Assembly: GCA_003510135.1 (NCBI GenBank) | Contig: DOKY01000023.1 | Span: 1 to 7,794, forward strand | From: Pseudothermotoga sp. | GTDB taxonomy: Bacteria > Thermotogota > Thermotogae > Thermotogales > DSM-5069 | Length of the DNA stretch: 7,794 nucleotides | Direction: 5' to 3' | Shown here: piece by piece, positions 1-5,835 of the stretch | How positions within the stretch are numbered: the first letter of the stretch is position 1 | Layout of the letters: every line of letters starts with the position of its first letter | Program-made: the position numbers and the translations under genes | The notes under the pieces: model-generated | Told to the model about the DNA's origin: nothing | Databases searched by the model: none | Seen by the model: only the letters and a program-made list of their open reading frames with translations

Positions 1-391
1 CTTCTTGGAAGAACCTTTCCTTGGACAAATCTTTTTCCAGCTGAAGGTTCAAGGTAAAAGTTTTTCCATCAGGGCTCATCAAGATCTGCCCGACGAAACC
101 AAGTTTTTCTAAGTCTTCAGCGTAGGAGCGCAGGCTCATATCGATCATGTTCACATCGAAAAACAGAAACAGATTTTCCAGGTTCGGAGCTATACCCTGA
201 AGTGTGATGAGCCTTTCTCTGAACCAGTTATCCAGCTTGATTGCTTCCTTTTCAACCTTTTGCAGCATCTCTCCTTCGGCGTAAGCCAGAAGCCTTCCTC
301 TGATCGCCAGCAGATTCGTTATCGTGACCGTCGAAACACCTACCACGAGGAACACGACTACGAGCAAAACTACCTTGAGTTTCAGTGACAT
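1..391 (-). CDS. Membrane-anchored Cache-type sensor, probably methyl-accepting chemotaxis protein (N-terminal part, cut by window edge)
   Basis: The frame is open from an ATG at 391 to the left edge, giving 130 residues with no stop. The protein starts MSLKLK and then has one hydrophobic segment (about residues 6-28). A long charged, probably helical stretch follows (about 33-65), then the start of an extracytoplasmic sensor domain. Near residue 121 the order D-L-S-K-E-R-F-F resembles the D-x-S-x-R-x-Y-F element of double-Cache ligand domains. This arrangement is known from methyl-accepting chemotaxis proteins, but also from Cache histidine kinases and diguanylate cyclases. The output domain lies outside the window, so the chemoreceptor call is an inference. 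The start follows the comF stop by 12 bases and has a GAGGGGGTGG ribosome site, so it is probably the last or a later gene of the operon with the IMP-cyclohydrolase-like gene and comF. The ligand cannot be read from this part. Confidence 0.72.
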   Translation of the reverse strand, partial: MSLKLKVVLLVVVFLVVGVSTVTITNLLAIRGRLLAYAEGEMLQKVEKEAIKLDNWFRERLITLQGIAPNLENLFLFFDVNMIDMSLRSYAEDLEKLGFVGQILMSPDGKTFTLNLQLEKDLSKERFFQE

Positions 392-403
392 TCGTCCACC
401 CCC

Positions 404-1030
404 TCAAGCTCTGGCAATGCAGTAGGCGATCACCTTTTCTGCTCCGGCTTGAAGCAACAATTTTGAACACTCGTTGATGGTAGCACCAGTGGTGTACACA
501 TCATCGATAAGTGCGACGGTACCCCTCGGTTTTGCCTTCAGCACAAACATTCCACGCACGCTTTCTCTTCTCTGTTGCCTCGTTAAACCTCTCTTGGTGG
601 AAGGTGCTGCCGATTCTATGAGGGAGACACATTTTGTGTGTATGTTTTTCGAAACAACCTTCGCGATCATTCCCATTGTGTCGAAACCTCTCTCTTCCAA
701 GGCCTTGAAACTTGAGGGAACCCAAGTCAGAACGTCGAACGAAGTTGAGTATCTGCTCATCGTTTCGAAAATGGCCCTCGCCAGAATCTTTCTCAGTCTC
801 CAGTGCCCACCGTTCTTGTATGCTAAGATCACATCTCTAAGCAGTGATTCGTATCTACCATAGAAATATACCTCACACCACTTCGTTTTTTCCACCAGCG
901 GAATTGGCCCACGGAACAACTTGGCCTCGCATTCTTCGCACAGCAAAGAAAACGCTGAAATGGTTCTTCCGCACAAAACACAACTGTTCGGGAAGACAAC
1001 TTTCAGAATTGTCTCGAAATATCTGTTCAT
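404..1030 (-). CDS. comF: ComF family protein (zinc-ribbon plus phosphoribosyltransferase domain)
   Basis: A 208-residue protein of normal ComF/GntX length. The N-terminus has a four-cysteine zinc ribbon (C17-x2-C20 and C31-x2-C34). The centre carries family features: YKNGG near 71-75, VPSS near 104-107, and the R-rich TKRGLTRQQRR stretch near 145-155. The C-terminus has the PRPP-binding loop of type I phosphoribosyltransferases, VALIDDVYTTGAT (172-184). ComF proteins are needed for DNA uptake in naturally competent bacteria, probably on the cytoplasmic side; the substrate of the transferase fold is not established. I chose the ATG at 1030, not the upstream in-frame start at 1135, because homology begins here. 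This ATG overlaps the stop of the preceding gene as ATGA (1027-1030), which indicates translational coupling, and a GGGGGT stretch lies just upstream. The larger frame would overlap the preceding gene by over 100 bases. Confidence 0.9.
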   Translation of the reverse strand: MNRYFETILKVVFPNSCVLCGRTISAFSLLCEECEAKLFRGPIPLVEKTKWCEVYFYGRYESLLRDVILAYKNGGHWRLRKILARAIFETMSRYSTSFDVLTWVPSSFKALEERGFDTMGMIAKVVSKNIHTKCVSLIESAAPSTKRGLTRQQRRESVRGMFVLKAKPRGTVALIDDVYTTGATINECSKLLLQAGAEKVIAYCIARA

Positions 1031-1629
1031 TCCGACCCCCGTTTCAGCTCCGTTGCATCGATCGCGAACAGATCGCACAAGATTCTGAACACGCTCTCGT
1101 CGTATCTGTGGCAAAAAAGGAAGGCTTTCACGCACAGATATCTGCGTTTTTGAAGTTCCACATCACCACATCTGTCTATCGATTCAACGATCATGTTGTA
1201 ATCCTCGGGGTCACACACGGGTACCACATTCCTGTAGTTTTTCGCAGCGGCTCTGAGCATTGCGATTCCGCCGATGTCCACGTTCTTCAGTATCTGTTCC
1301 TCGTCCAGATCATCGCCAAGCTGAAATGGCCTCGGGTTCACAACGACCAGATCGAAAGGCTCAACGCTGATTCGCTTAGGGCTTTCTTCAAAAAGATTCA
1401 TTAAGATCGCGGCAAAGATCTTGGGATGAATCGACTTGATGTTGTATTCCGGCATCTCAGGGAAGTCTGTTATCTGGCTGATGTTTTCCACAACTATGCC
1501 ATGCGAACGAAGATAGTCAGCCGTACCTGCGGTAGCGAAGATTTTCATGCCCCGTTCCTCCAAAGCCTTCGCGAACCAGATGATGTTTGTTTTGTCCCAA
1601 ACACTTATCAACGCTCTCTTGATGTTCAC
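1027..1629 (-). CDS. Free-standing IMP cyclohydrolase-like (PurH N-terminal domain-like) protein
   Basis: A 200-residue protein that aligns throughout with the MGS-like IMP cyclohydrolase half of PurH. Matching elements are RALISVWDKT (5-14), the phosphate-loop region ATAGTADYL (32-40), FPEM (56-59), IKSIHPKIFAAIL (64-76), DLVVVN (93-98), VDIGG (117-121) and LRAAAKN (125-131). PurH closes FAICAR to IMP in this domain and formylates AICAR in its C-terminal domain, which is absent here because comF follows directly. From my memory of human ATIC, the catalytic positions Lys66, Asp125 and Lys137 correspond to K65, D118 and K130, all kept. Tyr104 of the N-L-Y-P-F motif is replaced, because this protein reads N-P-R-P-F with Arg at 100. 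The usual G-R-V-K-T is N-I-K-S. It may be an altered cyclohydrolase, a nucleotide-binding regulator or a decaying paralogue. The start is GTG, with GGAGG ten bases upstream (1640-1644). Confidence 0.85.
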   Translation of the reverse strand: MNIKRALISVWDKTNIIWFAKALEERGMKIFATAGTADYLRSHGIVVENISQITDFPEMPEYNIKSIHPKIFAAILMNLFEESPKRISVEPFDLVVVNPRPFQLGDDLDEEQILKNVDIGGIAMLRAAAKNYRNVVPVCDPEDYNMIVESIDRCGDVELQKRRYLCVKAFLFCHRYDESVFRILCDLFAIDATELKRGSE

Positions 1630-1661
1630 TATGACATCGCCTCCAAGACCTTCTAATTTGA

Positions 1662-1687
1662 ATTGTACAACAAAAAAGCGGGGTCAA
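1662..1687 (-). promoter_or_regulatory. Weak candidate promoter for the IMP-cyclohydrolase-like/comF/sensor operon
   Basis: On the minus strand TACAAT (1662-1667) matches five of six -10 positions. A TTGACC -35-like hexamer (1682-1687) lies in the loop and 3' arm of the uraA terminator. The spacer is only 14 bases, which is short for a sigma-70 promoter, so the pair is not firm. It lies 33 bases upstream of the GTG start. Some promoter is needed here if the terminator works. Confidence 0.3.
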
Positions 1688-1697
1688 AGCCCCGCTT
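1671..1697 (-). terminator. Rho-independent terminator of uraA
   Basis: A perfect 8-bp stem, AAGCGGGG (1676-1683) with CCCCGCTT (1690-1697), encloses a 6-base loop. On the minus strand it is followed by a run of Ts (1672-1677 are six As on the plus strand). It begins 16 bases after the uraA stop and separates uraA from the next operon. Confidence 0.9.
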
Positions 1698-1713
1698 CGC
1701 TGAAATCGATGCT

Positions 1714-2925
1714 TCATCCCTTCTTATCCGGTACCAGCAAGTTTGCAACGATCCCTATGATCGCAGCCAGGCTGAGACCCTTGAACTCAACATGATTGAT
1801 CTTCAACACGGCACCACCTATGCCCACGGTGAGGATCAGAGAGGCAACCAGAAGATTCTTGGGCCTGGAGAAGTCCACTTGGGCGTTGACGAGGGTTCTT
1901 ATTCCGACGGAAGCGATCATTCCAAACAGGATCAGGCTGATACCACCTATGACCGGTGTTGGGATCGTGCGAAGCACGGCCCCAAACTTAGACAGAAAAG
2001 CGACCAGCATCGCCAGAAAAGCTGCCCCTCTCAGCACCCTCGGATCGTAAACTCTCGTGAGTGCGAGTACACCCGTGTTCTCACTGTAAGTCGTGTTCGC
2101 AGGACCACCGAGCAAACCGGCGAGAGAAGTGGCAAGCCCGTCTCCGATCAAGGTTCGGTACAGACCGGGCTTTTCGAAGAAGTTCTTCCCGACCACAGCC
2201 CCGTTGGTCGTGATATCACCTATGTGCTCCATGACGGTCGCTATCGACACGGGGGCGATCGTGGCTATGGCCGTCCAGTTGAACTTCGGAAGGATGAAGT
2301 GTGGTACGCTCAGCCAACCGCTCTGCTGAACGGCCGAGACGTCGACCAGACCAAGGGGTAAGGACACAGCGTATCCAGCCAGAACGCCGAACAACACGGG
2401 AATCATGCTCCAGAAACCTTTGAGCAGAACAGACGTGAGTATGACGGTCACGACGACCACCATTGCCACCAGCCAATTCTGACTCGCCATCTGGATCGCG
2501 ACCGGGCTCAACGTGAGTCCTATCACGACGATCATGGGTCCAGTGACCAGTGGTGGAAACAGCCTTTTGATCTTATCCGTGCCAACAAACCACACCAAGA
2601 GTGCGAAGATGAGATAGACAAGGCCAGCAACGAATATGCCTCCCGTCGCGTAAGCCAGATCACCGAGCTGTTCCTTCACCATGATGATGGGTGCTATGAA
2701 GGCGAAGCTCGAGCCGAGAAAGACCGGGACTATGCCGCCGGTGATCACATGGAACAACAAAGTTCCTGCACCTGCGGTGAAGAGAGCCACGAGCGGGTCC
2801 AACCCTGTCAGGAGCGGAACGAGCACCGTTGCGCCGAACATCGCAACAAAGTGCTGCAGTGAGAGAAGGAAAAACTTGAGGCCTCGGACCTGCTGGTGGG
2901 CCAAAGTGAGGGAACTGTCAACCAT
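1714..2925 (-). CDS. uraA: Uracil permease (NCS2 / UraA family)
   Basis: A 403-residue, very hydrophobic protein consistent with the 14-helix UraA fold, slightly shorter than the E. coli protein. NCS2 uracil permeases bring uracil across the inner membrane by proton symport for salvage to UMP. Family signatures are LQHFVAMFGATVLVP near 23-37, GSSFAFIAPI near 71-80, the substrate-site helix VMEHIGD (231-237, with Glu233), and NTTYSENTG (277-285, with Glu282). These glutamates correspond to Glu241 and Glu290 of E. coli UraA. The position of UraA His245 is Asp237 here, so proton coupling may use a different residue. The ATG at 2925 has a near-perfect AAGGAGGT ribosome site six bases upstream. 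The gene is monocistronic, with its own promoter and terminator, and the ribosome site lies at the base of a leader hairpin. Related xanthine transporters are possible but fit less well. Confidence 0.93.
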   Translation of the reverse strand: MVDSSLTLAHQQVRGLKFFLLSLQHFVAMFGATVLVPLLTGLDPLVALFTAGAGTLLFHVITGGIVPVFLGSSFAFIAPIIMVKEQLGDLAYATGGIFVAGLVYLIFALLVWFVGTDKIKRLFPPLVTGPMIVVIGLTLSPVAIQMASQNWLVAMVVVVTVILTSVLLKGFWSMIPVLFGVLAGYAVSLPLGLVDVSAVQQSGWLSVPHFILPKFNWTAIATIAPVSIATVMEHIGDITTNGAVVGKNFFEKPGLYRTLIGDGLATSLAGLLGGPANTTYSENTGVLALTRVYDPRVLRGAAFLAMLVAFLSKFGAVLRTIPTPVIGGISLILFGMIASVGIRTLVNAQVDFSRPKNLLVASLILTVGIGGAVLKINHVEFKGLSLAAIIGIVANLLVPDKKG

Positions 2926-2931
2926 GTTCTG

Positions 2932-2967
2932 ACCTCCTTCTTGCCCTCACTGGGGCAAATTAAAGGA
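2932..2967 (-). promoter_or_regulatory. Leader hairpin covering the uraA ribosome site, candidate PyrR-type RNA operator
   Basis: On the minus strand TTGCCC (2953-2958) pairs perfectly with GGGCAA (2941-2946) around the hexaloop CAGTGA (2947-2952). T2959 and G2940 can add a wobble pair. Below a 5' three-base bulge, TCCTT (2963-2967) pairs with AAGGA (2935-2939), the first part of the AAGGAGGT Shine-Dalgarno. The hexaloop matches the CNGNGA pattern known for PyrR-binding loops, and a 5'-side bulge is also typical. The second base pair below the loop is C-G instead of the usual U-G. The shape and sequestered ribosome site are seen; binding by PyrR is inferred. Confidence 0.5.
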
Positions 2968-2978
2968 CCTTCGTCGAA

Positions 2979-3008
2979 AGTCTACCACTCGCAGACCAAA
3001 AGTGTCAA
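2979..3008 (-). promoter_or_regulatory. Sigma-70-type promoter of uraA
   Basis: On the minus strand a perfect TTGACA -35 (3003-3008) is followed after 18 bases by TAGACT (2979-2984), a four-of-six -10. Transcription would start near 2972, giving a leader of about 46 bases that is nearly all hairpin. Confidence 0.7.
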
Positions 3009-3120
3009 GTGCCTTTCGTGAAACTGTTAATAACTGCTCAGCGGCGTGGTAACTGGATACATGTTTCTTCGCCCGTCGTGAAACTCTTGTTGAAATTGGC
3101 AAGGTAAAAGATCACACCAA

Positions 3121-3144
3121 AACAAAAAAGCCCCATCTCTGGGG
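3121..3144 (-). terminator. Minus-strand terminator with no clear gene in front of it
   Basis: GCCCCA (3130-3135) and TGGGGC (3140-3145, counted from the sequence to within a base) form a 6-bp GC-rich stem with a 4-base loop. On the minus strand this is followed by TTTTTTG and TTTTG. No comparable T-run follows on the plus strand, so it points towards uraA and would shield the uraA promoter from upstream transcription. The only open frame before it on this strand is the weak one at 3196-3390. Confidence 0.7.
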
Positions 3145-3145
3145 C

Positions 3146-3580
3146 ATTGTTCTCTTCATATTGCACCATTTTCTCTGATCCTCGATCAGTTTCTTTCATC
3201 GCTGATCCATCTCAACATTCGGGATCGGGAGCGCGTTCATATCGTCCTTTGAACAGATCTTTTTCACCACTAACCAAAAACTTAGACCAACGCCCATGTA
3301 CGAAGCCAACCGTTCAAACGGTCCATTTTCCTTGAGAGCGCTCCTATCATGATATATACGGAGCTGAACATTGAACAGAGGTAACAGAATTCAAAATGAA
3401 AGCTGAACTTGACTGAGAGCGAACGGGAGAAAGAATATCTTCAAGCGAGAGTCGGAGTCGTATTTTCAAGCCTTGATCGAGGGCCAGAAAAGCTTGATTC
3501 TTCCATTGAAACGCATAGAAAAGAACCTTTGCTCAGGTAGAATCAAACTTAGACTACATTCATTTTGGGAGGTGGCCCTC
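3146..3580. other. Intergenic region between the divergent uraA and lipoprotein genes
   Basis: No convincing coding sequence lies here. Besides the minus-strand remnant, three short palindromes cluster within 46 bases: ACCGTTCAAACGGT (3309-3322), GAGCGCTC (3336-3343) and TATCATGATA (3345-3354). For the lipoprotein gene only weak promoter elements are visible, for example TAGACT at 3550-3555 with TTGCTC 15 bases upstream, and TTGACT near 3409. I cannot name a firm promoter. Confidence 0.5.
3196..3390 (-). pseudogene. Unrecognised short open frame or gene remnant
   Basis: The minus strand is open from 3390 to a TGA at 3196-3198. The translation looks like protein: a charged segment (ALKENGPFERLAS), then a short hydrophobic stretch (MGVGLSFWLVV), then a polar tail ending EMDQR. 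The only in-frame ATG (3297) would give 33 residues and has no good ribosome site. Just upstream the same frame is open again (3394-3465) past a single TGA, encoding a hydrophobic stretch. It ends about 50 bases before a minus-strand terminator. This pattern fits a decayed small membrane-protein gene, or a short real gene with an unseen start. I do not recognise a family. Chance openness is a serious alternative. Confidence 0.22.
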
Positions 3581-3583
3581 TTG
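3567..3583 (+). promoter_or_regulatory. Ribosome site deciding the TTG start of the lipoprotein gene
   Basis: GGGAGGTGG (3567-3575) lies seven bases before the TTG at 3581, counted from the end of GGAGGT. The longer in-frame start at 3473 (also TTG) lacks a comparable site and would put 36 residues before the signal peptide. The start at 3581 is therefore chosen. Confidence 0.8.
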
Positions 3584-5338
3584 CACAGGTTTTTTCTCTT
3601 GCTCGCATGCGTTTCGTGTTTAGTCGTCGTTTCATGTGTTCCCCTGTGTGATGAGACCGGTTCTCTCACTGTGAGTGTTGTGCTCAAAAAGGCGATACCG
3701 AGCGTCGAACCAACTCTGGGAGTTGTGACGTTGAAAAAGGGTGCGAGAATTCTTTCTCAAACCTTCAACTTCCCAGGGGAGAACAGCGTGGTCTTTCAAT
3801 CGATCGAGAGAGGCAACTGGACTGTGTCGGTTGAACTGAAAGACGGTCAGAACTACACGATTTACGTTGGAGAAACGCAGGTGGAAGTTCTTGCGGGAAA
3901 GCACAGCACGGTCCACGTACCCGTGACTCTGAATTCAGCCGATTTGACTGTGGACGTGTCGGTCACTTCGAGCGAGGCGAGTACTGTCGAGTTACGCTTG
4001 GAACATTCGCAGGACGTCATCCTTGAGAGAAGGAATCTTGAGGATCGTGAGATAACCTTCGAATTTCATAACCTCGCCAGTGCGGTTTGGCAACTCAAGT
4101 TGACGCTGTACGATCAGTCCGGCAACGAAATGCTCGTTTGGCCCGAGACTGGGTCGGTCGGGTTGGAACTTCAACCGGGTAGAATGAATACATACTCTGT
4201 CAGAATAGACCAGTTCGGGAATGTTGAGATCGTGCTCGAAGTTGAAACGGTACAAACGGTCTCTTCAGCGACTCTGACGAACCTCGACGAAGGTATCCTC
4301 ATCTCTTGGGATCCAGTCGAGAATGCCGCGTTTTATGAGATCTACAAAGCCGAACAGGGCTATTGGATAAAGATTCACGAGTGTACGTCGACTTCCTACC
4401 TCGATCAAGACGTCGTCGAGAACGTCGAGTACAGTTACGTGTTCAACGTTGTTGCTGAGAACGGCAGGCACAGTGGCTTTTCCAGACCGTTCACAGTGGT
4501 CAGGGACACACAGAGGATCTTCGTTGCGCTATCGGATCGAAGTGTTGTTCGGTTCAAAGTGAATCAATCACACCTCACGCCCGTAGCCTCCAATGTTGTT
4601 TCTGAGGCGAACGATGCGAAGTTACTTCGAGCGATAGGTGACGATCTGTACTTTCTGACTTCAGGATCTTTGGTGCGCTTGAACGCGAACGATTTGACAG
4701 TGTTATCCTCTCAAAATGTCTTGCTCTTCACGGGAACAAACTCTGCTTTCAACGATGAGTACTTCTTTCAGGTGGGTTCCAATACATTGAGAAGATACAG
4801 TCTCCCCAACTCTGCTACGTATGAAACTGCACCGATAGGTGGGACAGCAGTGGATGCCGATCGATACGTCGTGGTTCTGAACGGTCAAACTGTGTCTTTG
4901 GTCGATCCCGTCACGTTGCAGGTCCTCAGCACCAAAACCATTTCGAATGCTCAGAGAATCTTCACTCGGGGGGAATTCGTCTTCGTCTACGTTCAAGACG
5001 TTTCACATCGCCTCGAAGTGTACTCAGTCAGCGACAACAATCTCGAATTGGTAAAGACCTACGCCGTCGAAGGAGACGTCAGAAGGCTCGATGCCTCAGA
5101 ACAGTTCTTCTGCTTGGGCGTCTCCGGCGAAGGAATCTACCTCGGTAGACTGACAGATGCGACCCTGACCAAGATCAACTCGAATTTTCCAGTCTCTATC
5201 AAGATCGTTGGAAACTTGTTGTACACTTTGTTCACAGACAGGTTGGAAGTGTACACGGTCGATGTCGCGTCTCTCTCGGTGAGTTTGACTGCCAGAAGCA
5301 ATTTCACACAACAAGCCTTGGCGATGTTCGCTGACTGA
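3581..5338 (+). CDS. Predicted lipoprotein with fibronectin type III and beta-propeller-like domains
   Basis: A 585-residue protein starting at TTG (3581). Residues 1-19 form a lipoprotein signal: basic MHRF, a hydrophobic core, then the lipobox V-V-S-C with Cys19 as the likely lipid-modified residue. Next come two beta-rich segments (about 27-117 and 121-222), each with alternating hydrophobic strands and a W-x-V/L-x-V/L-x-L pattern, perhaps Ig-like or peptidase-regulatory-like. A fibronectin type III domain follows (about 226-308), recognised by GILISWDPVENAAFYEIYKA and the later YSYVFNVVAENG. The rest (about 311-585) is a series of four-strand-like units (xxFVALSDRSVVRF, DLYFLTSGSLVRL, RYVVVLNGQTVSLVD, FVFVYVQDVSHRLEVYSV, NLLYTLFTDRLEVYTV), suggesting a seven-bladed-type propeller. 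No catalytic motif is visible. A role in binding surface polymers or proteins beneath the toga is only a guess. The phosphoesterase gene starts 20 bases after its stop. Confidence 0.82.
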   Translation: MHRFFLLLACVSCLVVVSCVPLCDETGSLTVSVVLKKAIPSVEPTLGVVTLKKGARILSQTFNFPGENSVVFQSIERGNWTVSVELKDGQNYTIYVGETQVEVLAGKHSTVHVPVTLNSADLTVDVSVTSSEASTVELRLEHSQDVILERRNLEDREITFEFHNLASAVWQLKLTLYDQSGNEMLVWPETGSVGLELQPGRMNTYSVRIDQFGNVEIVLEVETVQTVSSATLTNLDEGILISWDPVENAAFYEIYKAEQGYWIKIHECTSTSYLDQDVVENVEYSYVFNVVAENGRHSGFSRPFTVVRDTQRIFVALSDRSVVRFKVNQSHLTPVASNVVSEANDAKLLRAIGDDLYFLTSGSLVRLNANDLTVLSSQNVLLFTGTNSAFNDEYFFQVGSNTLRRYSLPNSATYETAPIGGTAVDADRYVVVLNGQTVSLVDPVTLQVLSTKTISNAQRIFTRGEFVFVYVQDVSHRLEVYSVSDNNLELVKTYAVEGDVRRLDASEQFFCLGVSGEGIYLGRLTDATLTKINSNFPVSIKIVGNLLYTLFTDRLEVYTVDVASLSVSLTARSNFTQQALAMFAD

Positions 5339-5345
5339 AACGGTT

Positions 5346-5361
5346 GGGAGGTGAAACTGTG
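5346..5361 (+). promoter_or_regulatory. Ribosome site deciding the GTG start of the phosphoesterase gene
   Basis: GGGAGGTG (5346-5353) lies five bases before GTG at 5359. The in-frame TTG at 5344 lies at the edge of this site and would add five residues before the conserved N-terminal strand, so GTG 5359 is preferred. Confidence 0.8.
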
Positions 5362-5835
5362 TGGTTGATAATCTCCGACACGCACGACAATCTGCACAGC
5401 ATCGAGAAATTCGTCGAAGAAGCAAATCGCAGAAAAGTGACGCACGTTTTTCACTGCGGTGATGTGGTATCACCCTTCGCCTTGCTCAGATTGCTGAAAC
5501 TTGAAGCAGAGTTCCACGGTGTGTTTGGCAACAACGACGGAGAATGGCTACTTTTGAGTCAAAGATCTTCCGGTCGACTCGTGAAAGGGCCGGTTGAACT
5601 CGTGGTGGACGGAAAGAAAGTGGCCATGATGCACGAACCCTTCGCGCTGGAAGCTCTTTTGGAATCGCAACACTACGACTTCATCTTCTACGGGCACACG
5701 CACAAACTCGACTTTAGAAGACAAGGCAAGACCCTTTTGGTGAATCCAGGAGATGGCAGTGGGTACATAGCTGAAAGACCGAGCGCCGTTTTCTTGGACC
5801 CTGAGACTGGGCAGATAGACGTGTATCAAATATGA
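5359..5835 (+). CDS. YfcE/MJ0936-type metallophosphoesterase
   Basis: A 158-residue single-domain calcineurin-like phosphoesterase, normal for the YfcE/MJ0936 family. The metal-binding motifs appear in the expected order: D7-x-H9 in SDTHDN, G34-D35, G57-N-N-D60, H92 in MMHEP, and G112-H-T-H115, followed by NPGD (129-132). These residues hold two divalent metals (often Mn or Ni) and hydrolyse phosphodiesters. Family members cleave model substrates such as bis-p-nitrophenyl phosphate, and the natural substrate is generally unknown. The protein is cytosolic, with no signal or membrane segment. The motif around H92 reads H-E where many relatives have H-G, which puts an acidic group near the metal site. 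The gene lies 20 bases downstream of the lipoprotein gene and shares ATGA with the next small gene, so all three are probably one transcript. Confidence 0.9.
   Translation: MWLIISDTHDNLHSIEKFVEEANRRKVTHVFHCGDVVSPFALLRLLKLEAEFHGVFGNNDGEWLLLSQRSSGRLVKGPVELVVDGKKVAMMHEPFALEALLESQHYDFIFYGHTHKLDFRRQGKTLLVNPGDGSGYIAERPSAVFLDPETGQIDVYQI

Noticed and set aside
1031..1135. In-frame 35-residue N-terminal extension of ComF (start at 1135)
   Set aside because: It would overlap the preceding gene by over 100 bases and precede the conserved ComF start. The ATGA overlap at 1027-1030 is the better start.
1663..2361. Long plus-strand frame of 232 residues opposite uraA
   Set aside because: It is antisense to a clear permease gene, reads as low-complexity polar residues and resembles no family. 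It is a shadow of the uraA codon pattern.
3016..3085. Direct repeat TCGTGAAACT at 3016-3025 and 3076-3085, upstream of the uraA promoter, exactly 60 bases apart
   Set aside because: Only ten bases long, two copies, and no palindromic character. Chance or a small duplication remnant explains it as well as paired regulator sites.
3037..3198. Minus-strand open frame beginning ATGAAAGAAACT at about 3199 and overlapping the remnant's stop
   Set aside because: It runs straight through the 3121-3145 terminator hairpin. Its translation is not protein-like beyond the first residues and there is no ribosome site.
3396..3416. Tiny plus-strand frame (ATG at about 3396, MKAELD then stop) after an AGAGGTAA stretch, considered as a leader peptide
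   Set aside because: Six codons with no attenuator structure after it and too far from the lipoprotein start. Not supportable.
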